This document shows positions 41,384-50,997 of a stretch of 64,000 bases of DNA, in pieces; the stretch's first letter is position 1, and every line of letters starts with the position of its first letter. Below the pieces are notes generated by a model that saw only the letters and a list, made by a program, of their open reading frames with translations, was not told the origin of the DNA and searched no databases. The position numbers and the translations under genes are program-made. The stretch is taken from NCBI GenBank assembly GCA_015056145.1, contig SVGY01000002.1, positions 124,001 to 188,000 on the forward strand, read 5' to 3'. The stretch is from Clostridiales bacterium. GTDB lineage: Bacteria > Bacillota > Clostridia > Christensenellales > Aristaeellaceae.

Positions 41384-43102
41384 ATGTTATTGAAACGGCT
41401 TCGCCGCATCGTATCAGCCTTCCTGGCAGCCCTTGCGCTGCTTGGCACAGCCCTGGCCGAGGACGATATATCCTGGTGGCTGGAAGAGAACTGGGGCTGG
41501 GTCATCCGGGATGACACCCTCATCGTGGAGGAAGGCGTGTATTGCGTGGGCATCTGTCCCGATGAATATGTCATAGAGGTAGGGGGGAGCTCCGTTCCCC
41601 GGGTGGTGCCGCTGGCGGATGACTATCGCCATGGGGTTATGGAGGAACCCTACACCACGGAAACCTTCACAAAGCTGCAATTGCCGTCGTCACTGCGGAT
41701 TCTGGGCTGCGAAGCTCTGTATTTCATGCCTTTTGAGGAAGTGGTGCTGCCGGAGGGGCTCATCTTCATTGACATCTGGGCTATGGAAGGCTGCAAGGCG
41801 GAAAGAGTATACATTCCCTCTACCGTGGAGAGGATCGAACCCGGCGCTTTTGCTGCGATGAATGAGCTTCAGCAGATCGAAGTATCGCCGAAGAATCCTT
41901 ATTTCACTTCCGTGGACGGCGTTCTGTATACAAAGGATATGACTGCGCTGATTGCCTATCCTGTGGGCCGGGAGGCAGAGCATTTCGACGTGCCTGCCGG
42001 GGTCAGGCGCATTGAGGCTTTTGCCTTTTACGAAGGCTGGGATCTGCAGAGCATTTCGCTGCCCTTCGGGCTGGAATTCATTGGACGCCGCGCCTTCAGT
42101 TCCTGCATCGAGCTGCGCTATGCGGCCCTGCCCATGACCCTCCGGCAGATTGAGGCCTACGCCTTTGAAAATTGCATCGTACTGGAGAATACCACCCTGC
42201 CGCCTTCCGCAGAGCTCATTTGCAGCGAAAAGGAAAAAGAGTGGATCACAAGTAACAATTTAGGGGAATGGAGCCCGGAACGGGCCGTGTTCTATAACGC
42301 AGGCCAGTACAAACTGCGCAGCCAGTCCCAGTATTCGCCGGAAAAGCACGGCCAGGACTATCAGACCCCCGAAGAATATTTTTTGGACGATGCGTATGAC
42401 TATATCCTGGAGATTCACGGCGTCATTGACCCGGTGAACGCAGACGACCGGGTGGATGTGTTCGAGGATCCCGATGAGGAAAGCCCGGTGCTTGTGCAGT
42501 TTGGCTGCGGCACATCGGTGGAAATAACGGGCTATCTGCCTGACTGGTACCAGATCTCCTACCCTGTGGTGAACGATTTTGGCGAAACAAAGGACCGGGA
42601 AGGATATGTGCGTGAAACACAGCTGCGTGTGTTCATTAAACCGGAAAGCCTGTTTGTGGTAAAATCTGCACGCCCGGCCCATGACCGGCTGGAATACTGG
42701 ACGGAGTTGCCGCAGCTTCCTCTGGAGGGGGAGGGAACCCCTTTGCCGGAAGGGGCGGAAATGATGGATCTCTGCAGCCTGGAGCCGCCCTGGGCGTATT
42801 GCTGGTTCCGTAGTTCGTCCTTTCGCACCGGCGCTTATATTAACCCTGCGGATCTGCTCTTTACCCGCTATGACGACGGCACCGACAGGGTATACGGCCT
42901 GGTTATTTCCGATGAGCTACAGAACCGCCTGCACCTCCGGGAAAAGCCGGATAAAGCCAGCCGCAGCCTGGGCAGATATTTCAGCGGTACCCAGGTGGAG
43001 ATCTTTGAAGAAAAGGGCGACTGGTACCGGGTCAGGGTTGGTACTCAGGAAGGCTGGATGATGAAGAAATTTATACGCATCGTCCCTGCGGAAAAAGAAT
43101 AA
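41384..43102 (+). CDS. Secreted leucine-rich-repeat (BspA-type) protein with SH3 domains
   Basis: A 572-residue exported protein. Signal peptide about 1-25 (ending GTALAEDD), then BspA-like LRR_5 repeats to about 280 (LGCEALYFMPFEEVVLPEG, VRRIEAFAFYEG, IGRRAFSSCIELRYAALP), then two SH3-like modules (about 345-430 and 510-572, ending VRVGTQEGWMMKKFI). These parts suggest surface binding. ATG 41384 is used because AAGGAG lies 9 bases upstream and the signal peptide begins there. The PstS-like gene follows after 18 bp. Confidence 0.87.
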   Translation: MLLKRLRRIVSAFLAALALLGTALAEDDISWWLEENWGWVIRDDTLIVEEGVYCVGICPDEYVIEVGGSSVPRVVPLADDYRHGVMEEPYTTETFTKLQLPSSLRILGCEALYFMPFEEVVLPEGLIFIDIWAMEGCKAERVYIPSTVERIEPGAFAAMNELQQIEVSPKNPYFTSVDGVLYTKDMTALIAYPVGREAEHFDVPAGVRRIEAFAFYEGWDLQSISLPFGLEFIGRRAFSSCIELRYAALPMTLRQIEAYAFENCIVLENTTLPPSAELICSEKEKEWITSNNLGEWSPERAVFYNAGQYKLRSQSQYSPEKHGQDYQTPEEYFLDDAYDYILEIHGVIDPVNADDRVDVFEDPDEESPVLVQFGCGTSVEITGYLPDWYQISYPVVNDFGETKDREGYVRETQLRVFIKPESLFVVKSARPAHDRLEYWTELPQLPLEGEGTPLPEGAEMMDLCSLEPPWAYCWFRSSSFRTGAYINPADLLFTRYDDGTDRVYGLVISDELQNRLHLREKPDKASRSLGRYFSGTQVEIFEEKGDWYRVRVGTQEGWMMKKFIRIVPAEKE

Positions 43103-43120
43103 GAGAGGAAGTACAGCTGT

Positions 43121-44194
43121 ATGAAAAAGCAACTTGGCATTCTTATGGCATTGCTGCTGATGATCCTGCCGGCCCTCACGGCGCTGGCAGAAACCCCGGA
43201 TGCAGCGGCGGACACCTCCGGCAGCTGGGCCCAGATCAACCAGACCATCGCCCGCCCCGAAAACTGGCAGCAGTATGTGGAAAGCAGCCCCTTTGCACTG
43301 GGCGAAAGCGTTCCCATGGAGGATTATCCCGGCTACAGCCTTGTGCAGTACGGAACCTATCCCGCCATTGACGGCTCCACCGTGTGCGTGCCCCTGGGCA
43401 TGGAACTGGCCCGGCAGCATCTTGGGCTGGAAGAGGGCGATCTGCCCGGCTTCGTTACCTTCTCCACCACCCACAACGCCTATGTGCGGCTCATTGAGGG
43501 AAGGGCCAATCCCAGCGTTTCCATCCTTTCCCGAAGCGCAGTCCTTGACCCGGAGGCTCCGGTGCGCCTGTTTCTGGGCACGGAACCCAGCCGGGAGGAA
43601 TTGCAGATGGCAGAGGAGGCCGGGGTGGAGCTGGTAAAGGTACCTTTCTGCTACGATGCCTTTGTATTCCTGGTCAACGGCAGCAATCCGGTGGATAACC
43701 TGACGGTAAAGCAAATACAGATGATCTATACCGGCGAGATCATCCACTGGGACAAGGTGGGCGGCAAGGCCGGAGAGATGATCTTCGCATACCAGCGGCC
43801 CCAGAACAGCGGTAGTCAGACCGCCATGGAAAACCTTGTTATGCAGGGTATCCCCCTTGCGGCAGCCCGCCCCAGCCTTGTTACCTCCGGTATGGGCGAG
43901 CTGGTGTACCAGATCGGCGATTACAACAACGGCCCCCGGGCATTGGGCTATTCCTACCTGTATTATGTAAACGGAATGTATAAATCCGGCGACGTGAAGG
44001 TGATCTCCGTGGACGGCACAGAACCTTCCGAGGACAATCTCCGCTCCGGAAAATACCCTTTCACCACCTGCTATTATGCGGTGTATGTAAAAGGCGATAC
44101 GGAAACCGAGGCCTTCGTTCAGTGGCTTACCGGGGAGGAAGGCCAGAAATGCGTCCGGCAGGCGGGATATATCCCGGTGATGGACGTGGAATAA
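43121..44194 (+). CDS. Secreted PstS-like periplasmic-binding-fold protein
   Basis: A 357-residue protein with signal peptide (1-23, ALTALAET) and a type 2 solute-binding fold resembling the phosphate-binding PstS: YDAFVFLVNGSNPVDNLTVKQIQMIYTGEI is split by the usual hinge, and RPQNSGSQTAMENLV gives the ligand contacts. There is no lipobox cysteine, which is unusual for a Gram-positive binding protein, and no pstCAB genes are adjacent. A role apart from transport (sensing or scavenging) is possible. It is cotranscribed with the LRR gene. Confidence 0.82.
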   Translation: MKKQLGILMALLLMILPALTALAETPDAAADTSGSWAQINQTIARPENWQQYVESSPFALGESVPMEDYPGYSLVQYGTYPAIDGSTVCVPLGMELARQHLGLEEGDLPGFVTFSTTHNAYVRLIEGRANPSVSILSRSAVLDPEAPVRLFLGTEPSREELQMAEEAGVELVKVPFCYDAFVFLVNGSNPVDNLTVKQIQMIYTGEIIHWDKVGGKAGEMIFAYQRPQNSGSQTAMENLVMQGIPLAAARPSLVTSGMGELVYQIGDYNNGPRALGYSYLYYVNGMYKSGDVKVISVDGTEPSEDNLRSGKYPFTTCYYAVYVKGDTETEAFVQWLTGEEGQKCVRQAGYIPVMDVE

Positions 44195-44221
44195 TTCACG
44201 CTGTGAAAAAAGGATAAAAAA

Positions 44222-44260
44222 ACAGGACTGCTGCAAAATACCACTTTGCAGCAGTCCTGC
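44222..44260. terminator. Terminator shared by the antiporter operon and the pstS-like gene
   Basis: A perfect 13-bp stem with a 7-nt loop (ATACCAC). On the minus strand it is followed by TGTTTTTTTA, so this outer copy retains the functional T-tract for the antiporter operon. Confidence 0.8.
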
Positions 44261-44463
44261 CTGGCTATCAAAAAATGCGCAGGGTGCAGGGGGATCATCC
44301 CCCTGCCGGGTGTGGGCAGAGCCCACATTCCTTGTGCCGCAGCACTTTCAAGAAAGCACAGCGAGCACCGAAGGTGCAAGATTTGCGGCTTTGACTGACA
44401 AGAATGAGGTTTTTCCACAAGCTGACAGGACTGCTACAAAATACCACTTTGCAGCAGTCCTGC
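44222..44463 (-). mobile_element. Structured 164-bp element, copy 2, with 39-bp flanking hairpin duplications
   Basis: The core at 44261-44424 (minus orientation) matches 15866-16030. The flanks 44222-44260 and 44425-44463 are 39-bp direct copies differing at one base. Each copy holds a long hairpin based on GGACTGCTGCAAA/TTTGCAGCAGTCC (perfect in the first). Read leftward from the antiporter operon the order is stop codon, hairpin, element, hairpin, T-tract. The core has one G fewer than copy 1 and a few substitutions. It fills the gap between the PstS-like gene and the antiporter operon. Confidence 0.75.
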
Positions 44464-44481
44464 TATATATGCACAAAACAA

Positions 44482-46545
44482 TCAGTACAGCAGATAGATC
44501 AGCGTGACCAGAAGGCCCAGGCAGAACAGCATCAGGCCGAAGGACATGGAACGGGTCACTTTGCGGCGATCCTTTGCAAACTCCTCGTATAGCGCAGCAA
44601 ATTCGGACACATAGCTGACACCGTCTTCCTTTACGCCCCGGAGGCGGTCTGCAGCAGTGCCCAGGGCGTAGGTCAGCCGGTTGCCCACAGGCACTGGCTG
44701 GCTTTCCTTTTTGGGGGAAAGCACGGTTTTCCGTGCCAGCCAGGCAGTGGAATCCATCAACCCGTCACAGGCCCGGGCAAAGGTCCTGCCAAGCCCCCTG
44801 AAAAGAGGCACGGCGCAGTCCGTCAGCCGGTCTGCCAGGGAAGCGAGAAAGCCGCCGACCTTGCACAAAAGGGCCAGCAGAGGACGGTAGACCATGTCCT
44901 CCAGATCGAAATGCACTTTGGGCAGCTTCTTCTTTTGCAGGAAAGAAACCAGCCAGACCAGCAGCCCGCCAATTCCAAGGGAAATGGCTGCGCCCTTCAG
45001 GTTTTCCAGGCTGAAATAGGGTACCGGCAGGTGAACAGGCTCTGCGGCCCGGAGGAAGGGCAGGCTCAGCATACCCATGCCCGTTTCAAATACATGGGGC
45101 AGAATGCCGATTACCACCACCGGTACGGCAGCTGCAAGGATGGCAATAAGGGGCAGAGGATTGAGGAACTTCTTCTCTGCATCATACTCTGCCTGCTTAT
45201 CCGGGTTCTTCTTCACAAAGAGGATGATGAACAGCCGGGTCATGTAGCAGAAGGTCATGCCGCCCGCCAGCAGGAACAATTTTTCCGACAGCTGATAGAT
45301 GAAGGCGTTTTCCCCGTGGTGCTCAAGATGATGCACCAGTTCAAGAATGCCCTCATGGAGCAGGGATTTGCTCAGATATCCGCTCAGCAGCGGTACACCG
45401 GAAATACCCAGGGCAGCAATGGCAAAGGGGATCATCAGCAGGGGCTTGTTTCTGCCGTAGCCCTGGAGCTTTTTCAAATCCAGCTCATGGGTGTTGAGGT
45501 AAATGGCGCCTGCGCAGCTGAACAAGGTCAGCTTGAAGAGGGAATGGTTCACCATATGACCCACAGTGCCAAAAGCAGCAAGACCGTTTTCCCCGGGCAG
45601 CAGGCTGAGCAGGCCCACACCGACCATGATAAAGCCGATCTGGCTCAGGGAGGAACAGGCAAGAGTGCGTTTGAGATTGCCGGAAAGGATAGCCAGCACG
45701 GCTCCCAGCAGCATGGTAATAACGCCCAGCCGGAAGATCAGGTCTCCCCAGGCGGCGTTGCCCTGCATAAGGCGGCAGGTGATTACCAGCATTCCGAACA
45801 CGCCGGTTTTGGTCAGCATGCCGGAAAGCAATGCACTGGCCGGAGCCGGGGCCACCGGGTGTGCCTTGGGCAGCCAGATATGCAGCGGGAATGCGCCAGC
45901 CTTGGCAGCAAAGCCCACCAGCACCAGGATCACCGGCAGGAGGGGCATGCCCCCTTCAGGAGCGGCAAGGGTATCGTAGGAAGCTGTGGCCATGCCCTCC
46001 GGCAGCAGGGCGATGCCCATCAGCGTGCACAGGCCGCCGATCACAGCGATGTACAGATAGGTCTGGGCGGCCCGGAGAGCGCCGGGGGTTTCCTCATGGG
46101 CTACCCAGGGGTAGCTCATCAGGCTCATGCACTCAAAGAACAGGAAGGTGGTCACAAAGCTGTCGGAAAGGAACAGCCCCACCGTCATGCCCAGGGTCAT
46201 CAGAGTGAAGAGGGCGTAGCGGCCCCGGTTTTCCCCATGGCCGAAGTAATCCAGCGATACAAGCGATGTAATCAGCCACATAAATGCAGCAATGAAGGCG
46301 TACAAGGCCCGGAAACCGTCGCCACACATCAGCACGCCAAGGCCGGTCAGGCTGCTTTGAAAATGCAGCGCAGTACCGGTAATCGCCCTGAAAAGAATCC
46401 AGCCCGTCAGCGTTACCTCCAGGGCAGAAACGCCCACCATGACCCAGATGGCATTTTTCCAGTGCTTTTTGCCAAGGGCATAAGCAAGAGGGCTCAGAAG
46501 AAGCGGCAGGAAGGCCGCAAGGGGTAAAAGCCATGATTCAAGCAT
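44482..46545 (-). CDS. NuoL/MrpA-type proton-conducting antiporter subunit, last gene of operon
   Basis: A 687-residue polytopic subunit of the Mrp/complex I antiporter family. Conserved charged helices are seen: LFFECMSL (Glu of TM5), AAKAGAFPLHIWLPKAHP (Lys of TM7 and the following loop), SGMLTKTGVF (TM8 Lys) and SGYLSKSLL (TM12 Lys). The extra 200 or so C-terminal residues, with an amphipathic stretch and a final membrane helix, recall the lateral helix of NuoL. It is the tenth gene of the operon, 14 bp after the previous one. Confidence 0.85.
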   Translation of the reverse strand: MLESWLLPLAAFLPLLLSPLAYALGKKHWKNAIWVMVGVSALEVTLTGWILFRAITGTALHFQSSLTGLGVLMCGDGFRALYAFIAAFMWLITSLVSLDYFGHGENRGRYALFTLMTLGMTVGLFLSDSFVTTFLFFECMSLMSYPWVAHEETPGALRAAQTYLYIAVIGGLCTLMGIALLPEGMATASYDTLAAPEGGMPLLPVILVLVGFAAKAGAFPLHIWLPKAHPVAPAPASALLSGMLTKTGVFGMLVITCRLMQGNAAWGDLIFRLGVITMLLGAVLAILSGNLKRTLACSSLSQIGFIMVGVGLLSLLPGENGLAAFGTVGHMVNHSLFKLTLFSCAGAIYLNTHELDLKKLQGYGRNKPLLMIPFAIAALGISGVPLLSGYLSKSLLHEGILELVHHLEHHGENAFIYQLSEKLFLLAGGMTFCYMTRLFIILFVKKNPDKQAEYDAEKKFLNPLPLIAILAAAVPVVVIGILPHVFETGMGMLSLPFLRAAEPVHLPVPYFSLENLKGAAISLGIGGLLVWLVSFLQKKKLPKVHFDLEDMVYRPLLALLCKVGGFLASLADRLTDCAVPLFRGLGRTFARACDGLMDSTAWLARKTVLSPKKESQPVPVGNRLTYALGTAADRLRGVKEDGVSYVSEFAALYEEFAKDRRKVTRSMSFGLMLFCLGLLVTLIYLLY

Positions 46546-46559
46546 GTATGCAGCCTCCT

Positions 46560-47999
46560 TTACAGGGTAAAAGCAAATTCGCCATGGATGGCGCTGACCA
46601 TCCAGTCAGACAGGAAGGTAACTGCCAGCAGGATCACCGCCAGCAGGATGAGGCACACCAGCATGCGCCAGCCAGGCTCCGCCTTCTCAGCAGGCTCAGC
46701 AGAGTCGCCGCGGTACAGGCTCAGGGCGGGCACAAGGGCGTACATGGCCGTCAGCACAGCGGAAATGATCAGTACACAGGTGCCGATCATGCCCATCACG
46801 CCGCCCTGAATGCCGGCCTCTGCCAGCAGCCACTTGCTCTGGAAGCCGGGCAGGGGCGGGATACCCGTCAGGCTCAGGGCGCCCAGCAGGAACACGGCGC
46901 TCACCACCGGCATTCTCCTGCCAAGGCCCCGCAGGTCATGCACAAAGCGGCCGTGGGCCTTGATCATCACCGCACCGATGCACAAAAACAGCACGATCTT
47001 CATCAGGGCATGGAAGATGAGGTGCACAAGGGAAGCCTCCAGGCCGGCAGGGCTCAGCAGCATTGCTCCAAAGAGCACATAGCTCAGGTTGGACATGGTG
47101 GAATAGGCAAAGCGCCTTTTCAGATGCCGTTCCCTGAGGGCTACTGCGCTGCCGATGAGAATGGTAAGGATGGCAGCGCCCAGGCACACATACTGGGCCC
47201 ATGTGCCCGCCACCATGGAGGGGGCGTAGCAGTAGTATCCAAGTCGGATCACCGCAAAGGCTCCGGCCTTGACCACAGCCACAGCGTGCAGAAGGGCGGT
47301 CACGGGCGTGGGCGCAACACCTGCGGTGGGCAGCCAACCGTGCAGGGGGAACACCGCAGCCTTCACCCCAAAGCCGAAGAATCCCAGCACGAACATGGGC
47401 AGCAGCAGGGAAAGGGGCGCTTCTCCCAGGGCAGGATTGCCGCCCAGGATAAAGTTGCCGCCGCCGTATTCTGCCACGGTGACCAACGCAAGGAATGCCA
47501 GCGCCGTTCCGCCCATGGAGTAGTACAGGTACTTTCGCCCGGCGTGTACCCGCTGGGTACGCATGCCCTGCATTACAAGGGGAAGGGTGGAAAGAGTCAG
47601 CATTTCGTAGAAAACGAACAGGGACATCAGGTCTTCACTGAAGCTGATACCCAGCGTGGCAGCGTAGGCCATCAGGAACCAGCCAAAGAAGGTGTTTTCC
47701 CCGCTCTCATGCTCCATGTATTCCAGAGCGTAAAGGCTTACCATGGGCCAAAGCAGCGCAGCCAACCCGGCAAAAATCCGGCCCAGGCCGTCCAGCCGGA
47801 AGCTGATGGTCAGCTCCTCCGTGAGCCGGAGCAGCGTAAAGGCATGATCGCCGGGGGTAAAGATTACCCACGCTGCAAGGGCGCTGGTCCCAAGGGCGGA
47901 GAGCATCACATACCAACCCCGGAAAGCTGCGCTTCTGGGTTTTATGAAAAGCAGCAATACGCCTGCAATCAGGGGCAGGGTCATTGCAAGTACAAGCAT
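46560..47999 (-). CDS. NuoM/MrpD-type antiporter subunit
   Basis: A 479-residue, roughly 14-helix subunit. Channel residues are conserved in VFYEMLTLS, GVKAAVFPLHGWLPTA, AVAVVKAGAFAVI and PLPGFQSKWLLAEA. A histidine pair expected in such channels lies in VHLIFHALMK. It is one of four such subunits in this operon. AAGGAGG precedes the ATG, and it is 13 bp after the previous gene's stop. Confidence 0.87.
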   Translation of the reverse strand: MLVLAMTLPLIAGVLLLFIKPRSAAFRGWYVMLSALGTSALAAWVIFTPGDHAFTLLRLTEELTISFRLDGLGRIFAGLAALLWPMVSLYALEYMEHESGENTFFGWFLMAYAATLGISFSEDLMSLFVFYEMLTLSTLPLVMQGMRTQRVHAGRKYLYYSMGGTALAFLALVTVAEYGGGNFILGGNPALGEAPLSLLLPMFVLGFFGFGVKAAVFPLHGWLPTAGVAPTPVTALLHAVAVVKAGAFAVIRLGYYCYAPSMVAGTWAQYVCLGAAILTILIGSAVALRERHLKRRFAYSTMSNLSYVLFGAMLLSPAGLEASLVHLIFHALMKIVLFLCIGAVMIKAHGRFVHDLRGLGRRMPVVSAVFLLGALSLTGIPPLPGFQSKWLLAEAGIQGGVMGMIGTCVLIISAVLTAMYALVPALSLYRGDSAEPAEKAEPGWRMLVCLILLAVILLAVTFLSDWMVSAIHGEFAFTL

Positions 48000-48012
48000 G
48001 TTCCCTTCCTCC

Positions 48013-49485
48013 TTACATCATCAGGGATGCAGCCAGGGTTTCTGCGGCCTTCAGAATGCCCTGGGGCCACAGGCCCAGCAGCACCAGCATCGCTGCCAGC
48101 ACCACCAGCAGTGCAACCATCAGGGGGCTGGCCTCCTGGAAGGTGTACAGGCCCTGGCGTTCCTCACCGGGGAAGAAGCCGTTGATGCTCACCGGCAGCA
48201 GATAGCCTGCCGTAAGCAGTGCGGAAATCAGCAGTACCACCGGGCCCAGCCAGTTCAGCACCGGCAGGCCGCTGTTGAGGCTGCCGCCAACCAGCTCCCA
48301 CTTGCTCAGGAAGCCCGGCAGGGGCGGTACGCCCACAAGGCCTACGCCTGCAAGGGTAAAGCACCACATGGTAATGGGCATCTTCTTGCCGATGCCGGTC
48401 AGATCCCGTACATCGGTAAGGCCGGTTTTGCAGATCACTGCGCCGGCGCAGAGGAACAGAAGGTTCTTCATTACGCCGTGGAAGATCAGATGCAGCATGG
48501 AGCCCGCAAAGGCCTGGGGCTGCAAAAGGAACAATCCGAAGAGGATATAGCTTACCTGGCTGATGGTGGAATAGGCCAGACGCTTTTTAAACACCGTCAC
48601 GGAGAAAGCCATCATACTGCCCATGAACACCGTCACAAGGGCAAGGATCACCAGGGCGGTCTGCACCCAGGTGCCCCGCAGATACTCTGCGCCCACCACA
48701 TAGTACAGGATGCGGATGATGCACAATACGCCCATTTTGGTAATAACGCCGCTGAGCACTGCACTGGCAGGGGCCGGGGCGATGGGATGGGCCGTGGGCA
48801 GCCAGCCATGGAGGGGGAACATACCCGCCTTGGCGCCGAAGCCGATCACCGCAAGGAACACCACCACAAGGGGCAGCCCGCCGGCGGCCGCTTCAGCCGT
48901 CAGTGCGCCGCCGGGGGTGAAAATCTGGGTGCTGGTGCCGGGCACAAAGAAGAAGATGCCCAGCAGGCCCAGCATAGCGCCCGCCACGGAATACAGCAGA
49001 TACTTCATGCCTGCCGCAAGGGCCTCCCTGGTGCCGGTGTGGATGACCATGGCAATGGAAAGCAGAGTCATCATTTCAAAGAACAGGTACATGGTCACCA
49101 GCGTACCGGAGAGGCACAGGCCATTCATGGCAAAGAGCGTCAGCAGGAAGAAGGCATCATACCGGCGGCGGCCTTCCGGCTCATGCTTCATGTAGCCAAA
49201 GGAGAACAGGCCGGAAATCAGCCACATCACGCTGACCAGCACCAGGAACACACGGCTGAGCAGGTCGCTTCTGAGCACGATGGGCAGGCGGCCCATCAGG
49301 TTCATCAGCTCAAGCTGAATGTCTCCCTGCAAAATCACAAGGATGGTCAGCACAAGATTGATGATAAGGGCTGCGCCGTGGAAAACATTGGCGGCCTTTC
49401 CGTCGTCCTGACGGATAAGGAAATACCTCACCGCCGCCATCACCAGGGGCAACAGGGGCAGAAGAATCATAAGAACGGTTTGCAT
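48013..49485 (-). CDS. NuoM/MrpD-type antiporter subunit
   Basis: A 490-residue polytopic subunit with LFFEMMTLLS, GAKAGMFPLHGWLPTAHP, SGVITKMGVL, LHLIFHGVMK and PLPGFLSKWELVGG, all channel positions intact. It is very similar in motif spelling to the 46560 and 44482 proteins, suggesting duplication within the operon. It starts 18 bp after the stop of the mrpD-like gene. Confidence 0.87.
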   Translation of the reverse strand: MQTVLMILLPLLPLVMAAVRYFLIRQDDGKAANVFHGAALIINLVLTILVILQGDIQLELMNLMGRLPIVLRSDLLSRVFLVLVSVMWLISGLFSFGYMKHEPEGRRRYDAFFLLTLFAMNGLCLSGTLVTMYLFFEMMTLLSIAMVIHTGTREALAAGMKYLLYSVAGAMLGLLGIFFFVPGTSTQIFTPGGALTAEAAAGGLPLVVVFLAVIGFGAKAGMFPLHGWLPTAHPIAPAPASAVLSGVITKMGVLCIIRILYYVVGAEYLRGTWVQTALVILALVTVFMGSMMAFSVTVFKKRLAYSTISQVSYILFGLFLLQPQAFAGSMLHLIFHGVMKNLLFLCAGAVICKTGLTDVRDLTGIGKKMPITMWCFTLAGVGLVGVPPLPGFLSKWELVGGSLNSGLPVLNWLGPVVLLISALLTAGYLLPVSINGFFPGEERQGLYTFQEASPLMVALLVVLAAMLVLLGLWPQGILKAAETLAASLMM

Positions 49486-49503
49486 GGGTGCATCCTTCTT
49501 TCT

Positions 49504-50997
49504 TTACACAAACATGGCAAGGCCACGGTGGACAAGGTCTGCAATAGGCTGGGCCAGGAAGCCGGCCAGCAGGTTGGCAGCCGTCATCAGCCACATGGCT
49601 GCATTGGCCCGGCGGTCGGGGCGGTAATCCGGGTTTTCAAAATCGTGCCGGGCCGGACGGTAGAGGGTAATGACGGTTTTCATAAAGTACAGCACGTTCA
49701 GCAGCGTGCTCAGGGCCAGCGCCAGCAGCATCACCCACATGTGTGCGCCGCCGTAGGCAAAAGCTGCCTTACCAAAGTACAGCTTGCTGATGAAACCGCC
49801 CAGCGGGGGGATACCCACAATGCTCATGGCCGATACGGTGAAGCACACGCCCGCCGTCCTGTGCCGGAAGCCTGCGCCACGCAGGTCGCTGAAGCGTTTG
49901 CTGTTGCCCGATACATCCGACAGGCTGGAGGCGGCGATGAACATGCTGCTCTTGGCCAGGGAGTGTACCAGCATGTGGTACAGGGCCGCCACAAAGCCCG
50001 CTTCCAAAGTAAGGCCCATGGCAGCGTAGATGTAGCCGATCTGCGCCACGGAGCTGAATGCGCACATCCGCCTGAGATCGTGGCTGGAAATAGCGCTGAG
50101 GCTGCCGAAGATCATGGCCGCAATGCCGAAGAGGAACATCAATTCCAGCACCCGGTTATCCCGGATCACCTCAAAGCCGATGGTGCGGTAGAGGATCTTG
50201 ATCAGGAAGAAGATGTAGGTCTTGCTTACCACGCTGCTGAGGATGGAAGAGGCCGCAGGGGTTGAGTAGGAATACGCATCCGCCAGCCAGGTATGGAAGG
50301 GGAACAGTGCGCTTTTGATGCCCACGCCCACAAAAAACAGGCCGATGACCACCGTGATGGGGCCTTCGTAGCTGCCGGACTGATGCAGGGCCACCATGCT
50401 TTCGTGGATGTTTTCCATCAGGAGGTGGCCGGTAAGAGAATAGGTAATGGTAATGCCGATGGTGATAAGGCCGCTGCCCAGAAGGCTCATGATCATGTAC
50501 CTTGTGGCGCTTACCATGGTGCGGCCATTCTGCCGTGCCATGATCAGCACGCAGGAGGCAAGGGTCAGGATCTCGATAAACACATAGCCGGTGAACAGGT
50601 CGTTGGTGTACACCATGGAAACCATTCCTGCCAGCACCAGGTCCAGCATGACGCTGAACAGGTTCTGCTTGGCCTCGTCTATCTGAACCTCCTGCTTATC
50701 CATACCGCCAAGGGCGCTGGAGAGGATCACCAGGGAAAACACAATGGTCATCAATGCTTCCAGCAGACCGCCCCGGAGCTCGTTGCCCCAGGGGGCGGGG
50801 AAGTGGCCCATCATGTAGGTGAAGCTTTCATTGCTGCGCAAAAGGAAACACAGCAGCCACAGATTCATCACCGCCACTGCCATGGAAAGGAACACCGTAA
50901 TCCACCGGGCGGCCTTTCGGGGCAGCATGCTGCTGATAACAGCAGATACCATGCACAGCATGATGCAGAAGAAGGGGACGTTCTTTACAAATTCCAT
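49504..50997 (-). CDS. mrpD: MrpD/MbhH-type antiporter subunit
   Basis: A 497-residue subunit. Its place directly after mrpC, with a TGATG overlap, and its sequence (YVFIEILTLASC, GIKSALFPFHTWLADAYSYSTP, SSVVSKTYIF, GGFISKLYFGKA) identify it as the ortholog of MrpD/MbhH. It is expected to carry protons or Na+ across the membrane through its own half-channels, coupled with MrpA-type units. Confidence 0.88.
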   Translation of the reverse strand: MEFVKNVPFFCIMLCMVSAVISSMLPRKAARWITVFLSMAVAVMNLWLLCFLLRSNESFTYMMGHFPAPWGNELRGGLLEALMTIVFSLVILSSALGGMDKQEVQIDEAKQNLFSVMLDLVLAGMVSMVYTNDLFTGYVFIEILTLASCVLIMARQNGRTMVSATRYMIMSLLGSGLITIGITITYSLTGHLLMENIHESMVALHQSGSYEGPITVVIGLFFVGVGIKSALFPFHTWLADAYSYSTPAASSILSSVVSKTYIFFLIKILYRTIGFEVIRDNRVLELMFLFGIAAMIFGSLSAISSHDLRRMCAFSSVAQIGYIYAAMGLTLEAGFVAALYHMLVHSLAKSSMFIAASSLSDVSGNSKRFSDLRGAGFRHRTAGVCFTVSAMSIVGIPPLGGFISKLYFGKAAFAYGGAHMWVMLLALALSTLLNVLYFMKTVITLYRPARHDFENPDYRPDRRANAAMWLMTAANLLAGFLAQPIADLVHRGLAMFV

